64,000 bases of DNA from Gymnopus androsaceus JB14 (lineage: Eukaryota; Basidiomycota; Agaricomycetes; Agaricales; Omphalotaceae). Shown here piece by piece: positions 33,430 to 44,301 of this stretch (the first letter of the stretch is position 1; every line of letters begins with the position of its first letter). The notes beneath the pieces were generated by a model that had not been told where the DNA came from, searched no databases, and was given only the letters and a program-made list of their open reading frames with translations. Made by a program: the position numbers and the translations under genes. The stretch spans positions 1 to 64,000 of the forward strand of contig ML769512.1 in NCBI GenBank assembly GCA_009733575.1, read 5' to 3'.

Positions 33430-34576
33430 TTCAGAATGGCGTTTCTATGCCAGTGTCAAACTATGTGCTTCCTAAACAGGTAAGAGGTTCTTTCATGATT
33501 CATCTAGCAAAAGCTCCTAAAGCCCAGAGAACCAGGGGCCTAATCCTGGGAAACCTCAGGAAGCCAGGGAACTTTTGGATCCCTGGAGTCCCTGGTCATT
33601 CCTGAAAAAGCAGAACAAAATCTCACTTGGATTCACTCATAGATGATCAGGAGCCCCAGGGGTCTTGACGTTTCCTTGCACTAGGTGAGTGTCTCCTGGC
33701 TCTCTGGGCAAAATTTGCTTTTCGAAATGATGCTCTGTTAGTAATTGCTCATATCACGATCATTTATAGACACTTGCTAAGAGGGTTGGAGCGGATTGGC
33801 CACCATTTGCCAATCCAGTCCCATTATTGACTCCTGATGAAAAGAAAGTGTTTGGTAAGTGGTATATTGCGTGATGTAACATTATCTTATGTTTCCTCTG
33901 AGAATTAACCCTGGATTTACACCTGCAAGGGGATCAGATCAGAACGAATGCCATGGGTAGCAACAACTTTGGCATTTATCACATAGCCCAATACAAGAAT
34001 CATAGCCAAGGTGGTCAAAGTCGATAGATCAGCATACTTTGAGGTCAGAGCACTGAAGGCTGTCCAACAATATGTTGCCTCCGGAAAAGCCAAGGATGAC
34101 AAAGGTGATGAGGTTCATGTGATTCTCATGACAGAAGAAAAGGGGCAAACCTTTACTGCACTATCATCAAAGTTGGATGAAGGTGAAAAGAAAACTTAAA
34201 AACTTGCTCAGGCCTTTAATTATCACCGCCATCGCGGAGGCTGCCCATAAGTCCCAGTATGTCCATGTGTAAGTCATCCGGATATTAAAGATAACTCCTA
34301 CCTGGAATATTGAAATGTCATATTTTTTAGGGACGCTGGGGAAGGAAATTATTTGATTGAGGGTGATGTTAACAAGCCCACTAAGGTCAATGTGATTGAC
34401 TGGGGAGAGGCAGGATGTTCAATGCTGAAGGAACCGATTACTCTTCATGATGCAGTGAGCTCCTTTTACCAGACCAGCTTTTCAAGCTGACCATTTTGGG
34501 GCTTAGAAAACATCCGCCAAGGCATGGGCAAAGGTCAATAAGATGTTCATAAAGAATTGGGGGAAGGATGCGTAAC
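33430..34576 (+). pseudogene. Protein-kinase-like gene remnant
   Basis: Separate open segments in order: TLAKRVGADWPPFANPVPLL (about 33770-33850), IIAKVVKVDRSAYFEVRALK (about 33995-34060), DEVHVILMTEEKGQTF (about 34110), then after a short gap VHVRDAGEGNYLIEGDVNKP and KVNVIDWGEAGC (about 34258-34430), and finally SAKAWAKVNKMFIKNWGKDA to a stop at 34576. The AK lysine, the following Glu and the H.D....N.LI...VIDWG pattern resemble the beta-3 lysine, helix-C and catalytic/metal-binding loops of basidiomycete protein-kinase-like proteins. Stops after EGEKKT and within the next segment, plus altered loop residues, indicate a decayed gene. Confidence 0.5.
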
Positions 34577-34758
34577 TGTACTTTATGAGTGTTTGCATGA
34601 TATGAGTTATCAATTAAACTTGTTTGCTGGCTATACATTTGCACATCAGTAATTTGCAAAGCCGCATGGAGCACTCCATTACACATTGAGATCCCGGTAT
34701 CTAGTCTCTAGCAATACAACAACCTCTGCAGCAAAATCACGTGTTTGATTCAATCCAG

Positions 34759-34970
34759 GTGTGCTCCAGCTGACACAGTTGATCCAAAACCAATTGTGAC
34801 AAAGAAACTATTCTTGCTGGACATTGACAATTCTATCTGGGATGATATTGGCCTTTCAGAGGTGGTCTGCTTTGGGATCATTGTGATGAAGAGTTTCTTT
34901 GCTTAAATTATGAACTGGTGGCTAAAGAGCTGGTTTATGGAGGAGTGGTTGATTGCAGCAAGAGCAATGG
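34759..34970 (+). pseudogene. Transposon-associated protein fragment
   Basis: APADTVDPKPIVTKKLFLLD, IDNSIWDDIGLSEV and, after a stop, MNWWLKSWFMEEWLIAARAM resemble the tail (LDvDDsIWqDiGL.. and ..W..EEW..) of large hypothetical proteins linked to fungal transposons. The fragment is short and interrupted by stops. This identification is by eye. Confidence 0.35.
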
Positions 34971-35837
34971 AGGACACTGTTGAACAGCAAGGTGAGACCA
35001 AATGGTGAAATCACATTACTAACCAAGTGTAAGGCTTGAGGAGTGAAACAGTTGTGAGAGAGGTTAGTATTGTCTGAGAGGACAGTAAAGCAGTAGTATG
35101 CAGATCAATAGGGACTACAGGTAAACTACTACAGCTTATATACTAAAAGTCTGTAAAACTATACAGTACCCTAAATCTAATAATAAGTACAGTATTGGTA
35201 AGTGTACATGCATACAATGGTCCCTACAATGTGATGTATGTATATACATCAGCAGTTGATATCCTAGCTATAATCACATGTACATAACTAGCAAATGATA
35301 TTAATCAAATGATATCAACACATAGGAATGTGATTTTGGTGATCGGTAAGCCAATGTTGAATATCACAGTACAAAGTACCTGATCATGTGTCCATGATTG
35401 TGAGCGTATCTTTCAACAGACACCAAAGGTATGTAAGTAAATCTGAATCAGTTTCCATGTTGCAATATATGTTTTACTAGATGTGGATCTACTTCATCAG
35501 TTGCAGGAGCAATGAAGGGATCTCATGCAATTGTATGTAGTAGGGGATAAAGTGTTAGTGGCCTTACCATGAGAGGACCTAATGGAATCGTGAGGACCAA
35601 CAGGAGCTGAATGACTTCAAGTGATGCAGGAGGTTGAAAGTGATCTTGCACAGGAAGAATTCGATGCTGAGTATGAGAAGAATGAGGATAGTGACTTCAC
35701 TGAAGATGATTTAGACTTAGGCTTGATTGGGTGTATTGATGTGGTCAATCTCTCTAATAATGTATGGGAGATGGAGATGGATGAAGAAGGCATGTAGTAT
35801 GTGGAATGTGTGATTTCTTGTATGAACATAGCTACAA
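34971..35837. other. Gene-free stretch
   Basis: AT-rich sequence with no supportable gene, RNA or terminal repeats. Confidence 0.4.
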
Positions 35838-36115
35838 CATCAGCAAAACCTGGATAATTGCCATAGCTGTTATAGCAAGCCATAGCAGCCATAGAACTAT
35901 GAACTGCTATGAACTGATATGGGTAGCTATGAGCTACTATGGACCTCCCAAATTAACTTACCTGTTGACAGATGTCATACTCTATAGCAATCCATAGCAG
36001 CCCATAGCAGCTCATAGCTCTGGATAGATGGGGACCTTGCTATGGGTGCTATGGGTGCTATGAGTGCTGGATAGCACTATCCAGTGCTATCCAGTTCACC
36101 CAGGTTTTGCTGGTG
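35838..36115. mobile_element. TA-family element, 278 bp
   Basis: Starts CATCAGCAAAACCTGG and ends CCAGGTTTTGCTGGTG, with one base changed from the family end. Its left half is repeated in inverted orientation at 38300-39176. Confidence 0.65.
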
Positions 36116-36388
36116 AACTCTATGTATGTTAAGAATCTTGGATATCCAGTTACCTCACTGCCTGAGAATCCCAGGACCCACATACTCAGTTGGGTGGGAT
36201 ATCCAGTTACCTTGTTACCTGGGAATCCCACACACTCAGTTGAGTGGGATATTGTTGTGGGATATCCAATTGCCAGCCTAGTTGGCAATCTCAACTAATG
36301 TACACAGCTGTAGGAAGCAACCATCATGGTCACAGAGGCCTTGGTTGCATTGCTAAACTACCATGACATCATGCTCATTTTGGGCTGA

Positions 36389-36567
36389 CATCAGCAAAAC
36401 CTGTATTATCGCTGGAGGTCTCCAGAGATCTCCGGAGCTTGACAGCTGTCAAAAAAACTGGCAATTTTCTCCATAGATCTCCAGAGGTCTCTGGAATAGG
36501 GTCCCTTGCTCCAGAGATGTCCCAAATGAATGGGTTTTCCCCAGAAAAAATACAGGTTTTGCTGATG
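36389..36567. mobile_element. TA-family element, GGTCTCCAGAG type
   Basis: Ends CATCAGCAAAACCTG and CAGGTTTTGCTGATG enclose a self-complementary GGTCTCCAGAGATCTCC core. A second copy lies at 39306-39454. Confidence 0.7.
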
Positions 36568-37599
36568 GATTGCTAGTGTAGAAACTGTGACAAAATCAAT
36601 AGAAATTCTAAGAAATTCTCAAAAATTCCTAAGAGCTGTATTTTGGATTTGCAGCTCCTCAAATTATAGTCCAGAAGGAAAATCCAATTTTGCCGGTAGA
36701 ACACCAGTCTATTTGGGTGAGTGAAGGCAATTTTGGTTGCCTAATTTTTAGATTGTCACAGCCATCCAAGGTTAGGTTGCTAACTTGGGGTCAAAAAAAA
36801 GTGTCACAGTCAGAATTTAGACCCTTGGTTGCCTCCCTACAGCTGGATACAACATACTACTGAGTGGGATATCTGTATGTATGTAAGTCCAAGCCAAGTT
36901 GAACATTGCAATAATAAGACATGACAGTGAGGGGTTCTCAAAGTATGTAAACACTTAAGATGTTTTTATTCATATACATCAGAAAACCTGGGTGATGGCC
37001 ACAGAGGCCACAGCAAACTTGTGTCACAAAGATTTATACTATGTTACCCTATATAGAAAATCTGTACAGCCACCTGAAAAGCCCTGGCTTAGGCCAAAGC
37101 CAGGCTGGGCCAAGCCAAAGCCCCAGCCCACCAGGCCAAAGCTGGGGCTTGTAGGCCAAAGCTGGGCTGGTACATCACTAATCCAGAGCACATCCAAGAG
37201 GTAATGTTGTGACTAGCTAGCTATCCTGCTGCTGATGAAGGTAGCTAGTCTTCTGTACAGTTAGCAGAATGCAGCCTATGGCTGCCCCCTAGCCTCCACA
37301 GCAAAAAAAAATCACCCCACAAGCATGGGAAAGAAAAGAGATGATGGTGGCTCAAGATCAAGAGGCCCCCCAAGTGAGTGTTGCCCTTGGGAGCCTTGCT
37401 CCAGTCTGGTGCATTCACCACTGTTCAGGTGTCATCCTCAAGCTTCCTTTCAGTGTCCAGGCCTATCATAAATCCCTAACTCACTTGTTATGGGTTTTGG
37501 GTTGGCAATAAAGGTTGAAACTGAATGTGTAGAAAGAGAAGTATTTGTGTGAAGTCAATAAAAATGTTATTGAGTCTCATCAGCAAAACCTGGGTGAAA
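36568..37599. other. Gene-free stretch with family-end remnants
   Basis: No supportable gene. Left-end remnants of the TA family occur at about 36977 (CATCAGAAAACCTGGG) and 37576 (CATCAGCAAAACCTGGG). Positions 37090-37165 are CCAAAGC/GGGCC-rich. Confidence 0.45.
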
Positions 37600-38310
37600 T
37601 GCACTAGTTCGTGGATTCCATAGACTAGCATATTCATTAGTTCAAGGAATCCATGGACTAGTAAATTTACTAGTTCATGGATTCCATAGACTACTATACT
37701 ATTTCCCTTTAAAAGTCATGTACAGGCTGCAAACCCATCCTATGAATATTTTCATGATTTTTCATGATTTTTTCACTAATTATGGCACCTCATGCCCGAC
37801 TTTTGTCATGTGACACATGTGACACTGTCACACTACTTATACAGTTTACCTGATCCCTAGGTCTCCTTCTGGGATCCATCCTCATAGTAATCAAAAGCTT
37901 AATTTATAGTTTGTGTGACAGTGTCACATGAGTGCTGATGGGATCAGCAGAGGTAGGTTGCTCGGTGTAGATGAGAAAGTCATCACTGTAATGATCAATC
38001 ACTATTTCAAAAATTTCAATTTGTACTGTGTGACAGTGTCACATGATTGTTGATGGGATCAGTAGAGATAGGTTGTCAGATGACTAGATGAGACCATCAT
38101 CACTCTCACTATCAATACCTATTTGGTCGCCAATACTAAGGAGACATGGAATCCAGGACATCTGGAAGCCAGAGGTGCCAGAGGTCCTGGCACCCTGGAA
38201 TCCATGGCCCTGGATATCCTGTGGATTTACTTCATATTAGATACTGGATTGTTACACTTTGGCCTATCTAACATGATATAAATTGTGGTAGCCTGAAGTG
38301 AGAGCATGAC
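37600..38310 (+). repeat. Dispersed repeat, copy 1
   Basis: Matches 49129-49763 in inverted orientation over nearly its whole length. Shared phrases include GTGACACTGTCACA, TGGATATCCTGTGGATTTAC, ACACTTTGGCCTATCTAACA and CTAGTTCATGGATTCCATAG. Non-coding. Confidence 0.8.
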
Positions 38311-39177
38311 ATCTGTCAACAGGCAATATAATTTGGGAAGTCCATAGTAACTCATAGCGGAATATTCTGTTTGGCAACCCTGTTGTTGGATAACAACCCC
38401 GGGTTGTTGGGCGCTTGTCAAGCGCCTAGTCTAAGAGTTTCCGGTCACGCCGAATGGGTGCCTGTTCTCTAATATTAATTTTTTGACCGCAACTTCGAAA
38501 ATATACTTGTGTAATCGCATTTTATACTGAAGAGCGTATAGAGTATTGCCACAGTTCGGGCAAAAGCAAGCTCAAGAGCCGTAGCTGAGCTGATTTACCC
38601 AAGTTGAGCTGAGCCGCCAGCCCTATTTCCTCATTCAGCTTGCAACGGCCTATGGGAAATAATGAAAGGTGAACAATCTATTGGAGACCTCATCATATCT
38701 CCCTCCGGTACCGAGCGATGAGAATATCATCATCAATAAAATGGCGTTGACATTGTCAAGGGACCAATTAGCGCCCATCATGTCCAACTTCAATGATGAG
38801 CACAAAAGTTATCTATTTTGGATTCTTACACCGTATACATAGTGGAGAGATATACACAGTATATATGGCACCATCTAAGCCAACCATCCAGCAAAGTTTT
38901 TGTCTACCAGCTTGAAGTGGCTTGGCTTCAATTTTTCAAGCCGAGCCATGGCAACACTAGAGTTGCGTAATTTTTAAAAATCAAAAAACACCCCCCGAAA
39001 GAAGTCCGGTGTGACACTTTTTGTGACGGGGGTTGTTGAAGGGGTTGTTACATGACAATAGGGTTGTCAAACAGAATATTCCACTCATAGCTACCTATAA
39101 CAGTTCATAGCAGCTCATAGTTATGGCTGCTATGGCTTGCTATAACAGCTATGGCAATTATCCAGGTTTTGCTGAGG
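38300..39177 (-). mobile_element. TA-family element copy split by a Mutator-like insertion
   Basis: Runs leftward from CCAGGTTTTGCTGAG (39163-39177). It mirrors 35838-35980 (ATAATTGCCATAGCTG..., TGACAGATGTCAT). It is interrupted by the 724-bp element at 38359. Confidence 0.6.
38359..39082. mobile_element. Non-autonomous Mutator-like element, 9-bp TSD
   Basis: Ends GGAATATTCTGTTTGGCAAC and its inverted copy (one mismatch). ACTCATAGC flanks both sides (38350-38358 and 39083-39091), a perfect 9-bp duplication typical of Mutator-like elements. No transposase inside. Confidence 0.85.
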
Positions 39178-39305
39178 CTTGGGGCCTTTGGGGCTCAGAC
39201 CATCCTACTTATATACATGCTGGGCTACCCAGGGTTACAAAGTGTTACACAGTGGTCCCACTCTGGGTTTACACTGGTTCACCCTGGTTCACCCAGTGCA
39301 CAATA

Positions 39306-39454
39306 CATCAGCAAAACCTGTATTTTTGCTGGAGGTCTCCAGAGATCTCTGGAGCTTGACAGCTGTCAGAAAAACTGTCAATTTTCTCCAGAGATCTCCA
39401 GAGATGTCCCAAATGAATGGGTTTTCTCCAGCAAAAATATGGGTTTTGCTGATG
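39306..39454. mobile_element. TA-family element, GGTCTCCAGAG type
   Basis: A 149-bp copy starting CATCAGCAAAACCTG and ending GGGTTTTGCTGATG, flanked by TA on both sides. The core matches 36389-36567. Confidence 0.75.
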
Positions 39455-39954
39455 TATATATCTATATAAGGTACTCTATTGAGTGTTGACAAACACTGCA
39501 TGTTACAGATAAGATATTGTAATGAAGTTGGTTGTAAGAATACTGTGATGGATAAGATAGTGTCTAAGATAAACTAAATAAGGGTGATAACAGTATCTAT
39601 AATGAATAAGGAAAACTGTACATACCGTGTATTGTATGGTGAAAATTTCCCGTGATACGGTACAGAGCAGCTACGGTACAGCCAAATATGGTTTGATTTT
39701 TTGCTCTATGGTACAGTACAGTGCCATCAGGGACTTCTCCAACAGGTCTGTTTTGAGCGAAATAATGTAGCTAAAATTATAATAAAAATAGTTTAAGAAG
39801 GAAAATAACCAAAAGAATGTGTTGGACGATGAGCAAGAAAACCCTTCCACATTTGGTAATATGTTCCCATGGTGTTCATTTCTTGCGGAGCAGATTTTCG
39901 AAAAATTTTAACTTCTAACGCATCAATTAGTGCACCCTCCGGCCTCCGCCAAGG
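39455..39954. other. Gene-free stretch
   Basis: No supportable gene. A TACGGTACAG-rich patch near 39650-39725 resembles the interior of the hAT-type MITEs. Confidence 0.4.
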
Positions 39955-40173
39955 ATGCCTCGCCCAACCAACCGCTCTTCTGGTGCCAAAGCACAAGAAA
40001 ATAAAAAACATGGCATTGTCACACCTCAAGAAGCTATTGAACAAGCGGCAGATCCAACTTATATCGACCCTTCGCACAATACATTGGATAATGTGCCAAT
40101 TTGGTCTTTTGCAGTTCCAAAGATGCTTGGGCTGCCTTACATTATCTCTCATGGACCAAATACCTTTGTTTGA
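39955..40173 (+). CDS. Unrecognised 72-aa open frame next to hAT insertion
   Basis: Opens MPRPTNRSSGAKAQENKKHG and continues VTPQEAIEQAADPTYIDPSH. It is basic and disordered, like the N-terminus of a transposon or nuclear protein. It ends 15 bp before a 1.3-kb non-autonomous hAT insertion (40189). Its other exons were not found. It may be a truncated gene or chance. Confidence 0.25.
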   Translation: MPRPTNRSSGAKAQENKKHGIVTPQEAIEQAADPTYIDPSHNTLDNVPIWSFAVPKMLGLPYIISHGPNTFV

Positions 40174-40188
40174 CAAGCTTTCTGAGAC

Positions 40189-41481
40189 TAATGATGGACA
40201 CGAGTCCGAATCCGGAACAGGTACCTGCAGGTATACCTGTGGGAATACCCACAGGTATTTGACCTGCGGATCCCGGTACCTGTTTCCCACAGATCCGGCA
40301 CAGGTCACAGGTCATCCTTTGGGATATTTTCAATGACCTGCAGGTCCCATCAATAAAAATTTTACCACTCAAGTACTGTAAATATTGAGTAATTTCATTA
40401 AAGTTTGACTGATATTAGTACATTCATATTTGATGAAGTTATTAGCACTACTGTACCATTTTGATCAACTGTTCATCCAGGATGACACATGATGCCTCAG
40501 CACCATCAGTTCATTGGTTCAGTGCTATCAATGATGCATGATGGATCAAATTTTGGATTCAGTTTGCCAGTTCAGCACCAGTTCCAAAGCACCAATGGAA
40601 CTATTTATGTGTTACTAGTTTACTTGTAATAAGCACTTTTGATGTTTGAAACTTCAAGCCTATGCATGTAAGTAAGGGTGGTTGAAGTTGAGACCTGCAC
40701 AACCGGAAGCTGCCCCAGCATGGCCCGGGATGCAGGCTCACATGGAGTTCACACTGTATCACTATTGATACCATACATGATACTGTAAGTATGACTGCAT
40801 GCAACCATGCATGCGCAAAAATGAGCCAACAAAGCTCAAAAAAGCCTAAGAACATGACAAATTATTTTTTAGTTTAGAGACGGAAATGATGCATGATGAA
40901 CTGGGATTTTAGTTCAGTTCAGAGCCACCCATGACACATGACTGAATGGTCAATCAAAATGGTACAGTAGTATTTGACTCATGCCAGTCAATATTGACTG
41001 TACATATCAGTACTACAGTCTAGTATTGGTATGTTTTGAATACAATAGTGCTAGCAAGCAATGATTAACTAGTATTAGTAGCTGTTTTCTCTACTTATAA
41101 TATATTGATACTAATTCTGGCATTAGTACTAGTTATTGCAGATTAACTTACAGCTTAGAATTAGGTACTGTGCACTGCTAATAGCTAGTATTACAATTTT
41201 GCTACTAGTAAGTGTAATGCTAGAACTAAGTGATACACTGATGGTGCTTGACATATGTTGTAGACTACAAAATATAATCAATGTTACCTTTGTAATATTA
41301 TTATATGGTTTTGAAATGCAGGTACTCACAGGTATACCTGCAGGTACCTGTATTTCTAGTCAGTCCAGGTACCCACAGGTATACCTGTAACAGGTACCTG
41401 CCCTCACAGGTCAGCCTTTTGAGGCCACAGGTACCTGTCTGGCGGATCCAGGTATACCTGGATCCCTTGTGTCCATCACTA
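40189..41481. mobile_element. Non-autonomous hAT-type element, 8-bp TSD
   Basis: Left end TAATGATGGACACGAGTCC; right end inverted TAGTGATGGACACAAGGGA. TCTGAGAC flanks both ends (40181-40188 and 41482-41489). The subterminal arms are packed with CAGGTATACCTG-type palindromes. A MITE of the TACTGTACCATTTT family (about 40448-40972) is nested inside. No transposase. Confidence 0.85.
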
Positions 41482-41489
41482 TCTGAGAC

Positions 41490-43604
41490 GAGACTGATGG
41501 ATCATTTGCAATGGCCAAGACATTAGTTCCTCAGGCAGTGGGCACTCAACAGGATTTCTGTTACCACTATCCGCCGTTACTTCCAACACTGCTAATGGTA
41601 CATTGATGCATACCAGTATGTGAATTTCACGAGGTTTAATGCAACTTATTGATATATATATCCCTCTAGGCATGGGCTGAGTGTTCGGCAGGCTGAATAC
41701 GCTGTTAAGAAGTACATACTACACAAGCCATTGCCGTAAATCAAGCTCAACCCCCATAGCCTTTCAATGTGACACCCGTGACATAACTTCTTTATTAGGC
41801 AGGCACCTTCCTAATTGGGTGCTTACTAAGCATGTTCATTTTCGGCCACAGGTCCAAAAAGTAAAAATCCAGCCAGGGCTTAGCGGAGCACAAGCCAAGT
41901 AGATACATCTAATACAAGTCTGTTGCACATATTTGAACCAAGATCTAATAGTATATGCTACCTCTGAAAAAGTTTTGAGAATTTTGACTTTTCATGGTTG
42001 ATCGGATGATGTGAAGTGCTTGATGGCACTGTACGGCAAACATACGGCCGTATACGGATACGGTATGGAGTTTCAAATACAATTATTCAAGTACCATTTT
42101 TTAATCCATATAATGCACCTGTAAGAGGTACAATTACTACTGTGAGAGTCCAGTAAATGTTTTTGTATGAAGTCAGGATAATCACCCTTAAGAACACTAC
42201 ACAGCCATGGGTAGCACATCTGTCACACTGTATGACTGGGTCAATACTCACCCAAACCTGAAGATTGGAAGCACAAAATCGAGGCAGAAGTGACCGGTAC
42301 ACTATACTATGTTAAAGATTGAAATTTGTTGTATGTAGCTCAATGATCACTTTAATACAGCGGTTTTATCGAAACCTTCCCTGTAGCCTCCGTAATACGG
42401 TCGTATTCCCGTATACGGTACGGTAAAATACAGGAATTACCGTACCAGATACGGTACGGTCCCATGACCAAAAATCTGAGACGGTACGGAACGGTCACCA
42501 TATTTTACGGCCGTATACCGTAGGCTGCAGCTACAAAGGTGTTTCAAGGAGTATTAACGAGGACAATAGACTCATCACTATACGTAAGTGTCAGATTCTT
42601 TCAACACATAACTTAGAACAAGGTTGCAGTGCATTTGTAACATTTTATTCAAGTTCTTAGTGCCAACTCCTGGATCATTCTATAGGGAAGCCCCCTTTCT
42701 GGGATTTCTCAGGGGTTTCACAAAATCATTGTTAGGAAACCCTTCCGAGCCACCGAACAACGACCGATAGATAACAGTTTGACCGGAGCACAATAGTCCA
42801 TATGTGAGTCGTCGCGATGAACGCACTATGTTACTACGAGAGCATTAACAATATACTTAGAATAGTACTATTCTAAGGCATCAATATTGCTGCCAGCTCG
42901 GTTGGCCGCTACTAGCCAGTTCATGCAGCTTGGTTTGAAAATTTCAAGTTGGTACAACAAAAAATCCCTCCAGAGTGGAGATGGTGGGCTCAGATAAAGC
43001 TCAGATGGTCATGTACAGTTCTTCTCCGCTATGCACAATGTATTGCGCTTGTATGATGAGCGCTAAATCCTCAACTTGACACTGACTTGACAGCATATGA
43101 CAGCATATCAAGAGCATGTTTGCCTCATCACTCAGGTGCTCAGGCCAATTGAGTTGTGCCTTAGAGCAGACAGGAAGCATTCAATGTTCAACTTTGCTCC
43201 CTTTTTCATTTTTCCCTTAATTTGTCGGCTTGGCTTGGCAAAATCAGCTTGGCTGCAACACTCAAACAGACATTGACCCGAGTGTGAAGCTGTGCGGCAT
43301 GCACCTTCTTTGGCATATGCATATATTATCTCTCTTCGAGGGCTGGCCGTCGAAACCCTCACCAAACCTGCCTTTTGTACGATGCTGCCAAAGAAGCCTG
43401 GGGTTTCCCTATAGAATCATCCCCAACTCCTTCAACGATGTAGATGTTCTAAGACCAAAGTCTGCTTCAAGTCCTTCAGTGTTATTACATTACCGCTTTC
43501 AAGTTCAGTTGTACTGGTGAATACTAATAACTCAGGAATCAAGAGAAATTATGAACTACTTTGATCTCTACATAAGTTACGGACCCAGACCCATTGTTTT
43601 TTCT
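41490..43604. other. Gene-free stretch with TACGG-rich debris
   Basis: No supportable gene. Positions 42035-42070 and 42370-42530 are rich in CCGTATACGGTACGG and look like MITE interior remnants without clear ends. Confidence 0.4.
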
Positions 43605-44301
43605 TCATATTTTTTTTCCTTTTATGTCCCCTTTTGGTGTCAACGTTTTTCCATCGACGGCCATCTGGTACCCCATAACTTCCTTGACCTTGTCATTACT
43701 ATCTAACGCTGGTTTTTCAGACACAATCCAGACGCTATCCGGCTTGATGACTTCCTCCCCATAGACCAAAAATGCCTTCTTTTCCTCAGGTTGAACATGT
43801 TCGGCAAAAGCTCTACAGCCTGCATGCCAGTCTTGTAACTCCCATTTTTCATAACTAAGCTTGGCATCCTTAAGAGCATCTAGGACTGTGATCCCTCCAT
43901 GAGTCCCAACAATGTTCTGATTATTTTTAAGGACCTTTGCCGCTGTAAAGGTGGGTTTCTGGTTACTTTTACCAGTCCAGAATACCGGTGCTTTCTTTAG
44001 GATAGCAGGTTTTCCTTCAAGGTACTTGATGAATAGTGGGACCGTACTATATGCCTTCAGCTTTGTGATTTCTAATTGCAGACATAACACATACCTTGCA
44101 AGAGGTTTTGGGGGCATTCGCTTACCCAAAGGTACCTCGAGTCGAGAGAAATAAGTACAAAAGCCAGTCAAGTACGGACGATGAACTTACTGGGAATTCT
44201 CGTTTGTCCATTGCTTCTTCACCAGTTGGCGCTGTATGAACTCCCGAGATGACGGCGAGGAGCAGAAGAGCCAACCAAAAAAGCATGCTGAATGAACGCA
44301 T
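43605..44301 (-). CDS. Secreted protein, possible ADP-ribosyl-cyclase-like fold
   Basis: Exons 44301-44191, 44135-44095 and 44046-43605 join in frame to 197 aa. The first intron is GTAAGT..GAG (55 nt) and the second GTATGT..TAG (48 nt); the second could be retained without breaking frame. The N-terminus MRSFSMLFWLALLLLAVISG is a strong signal peptide. A KR pair near residue 33 and another near residue 42 suit Kex2-type processing. The mature domain reads APVFWTGKSNQKPTFTAAKV, GGITVLDALKDAKLS, CRAFAEHV and DSVWIVSEKPAL. An FW(S/T)G start, a FA helix after a Trp and a late (S)W..xE.P.L strand faintly recall secreted NAD-consuming ADP-ribosyl-cyclase-type proteins, but no catalytic Glu can be assigned with confidence. 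Otherwise unknown; probably intact. Confidence 0.65.

Noticed and set aside
39793..40308. 171-aa minus-strand ORF
   Set aside because: It runs through a hAT-type element end and palindromic CAGGTA repeats and lacks protein-like conservation, so it is chance.
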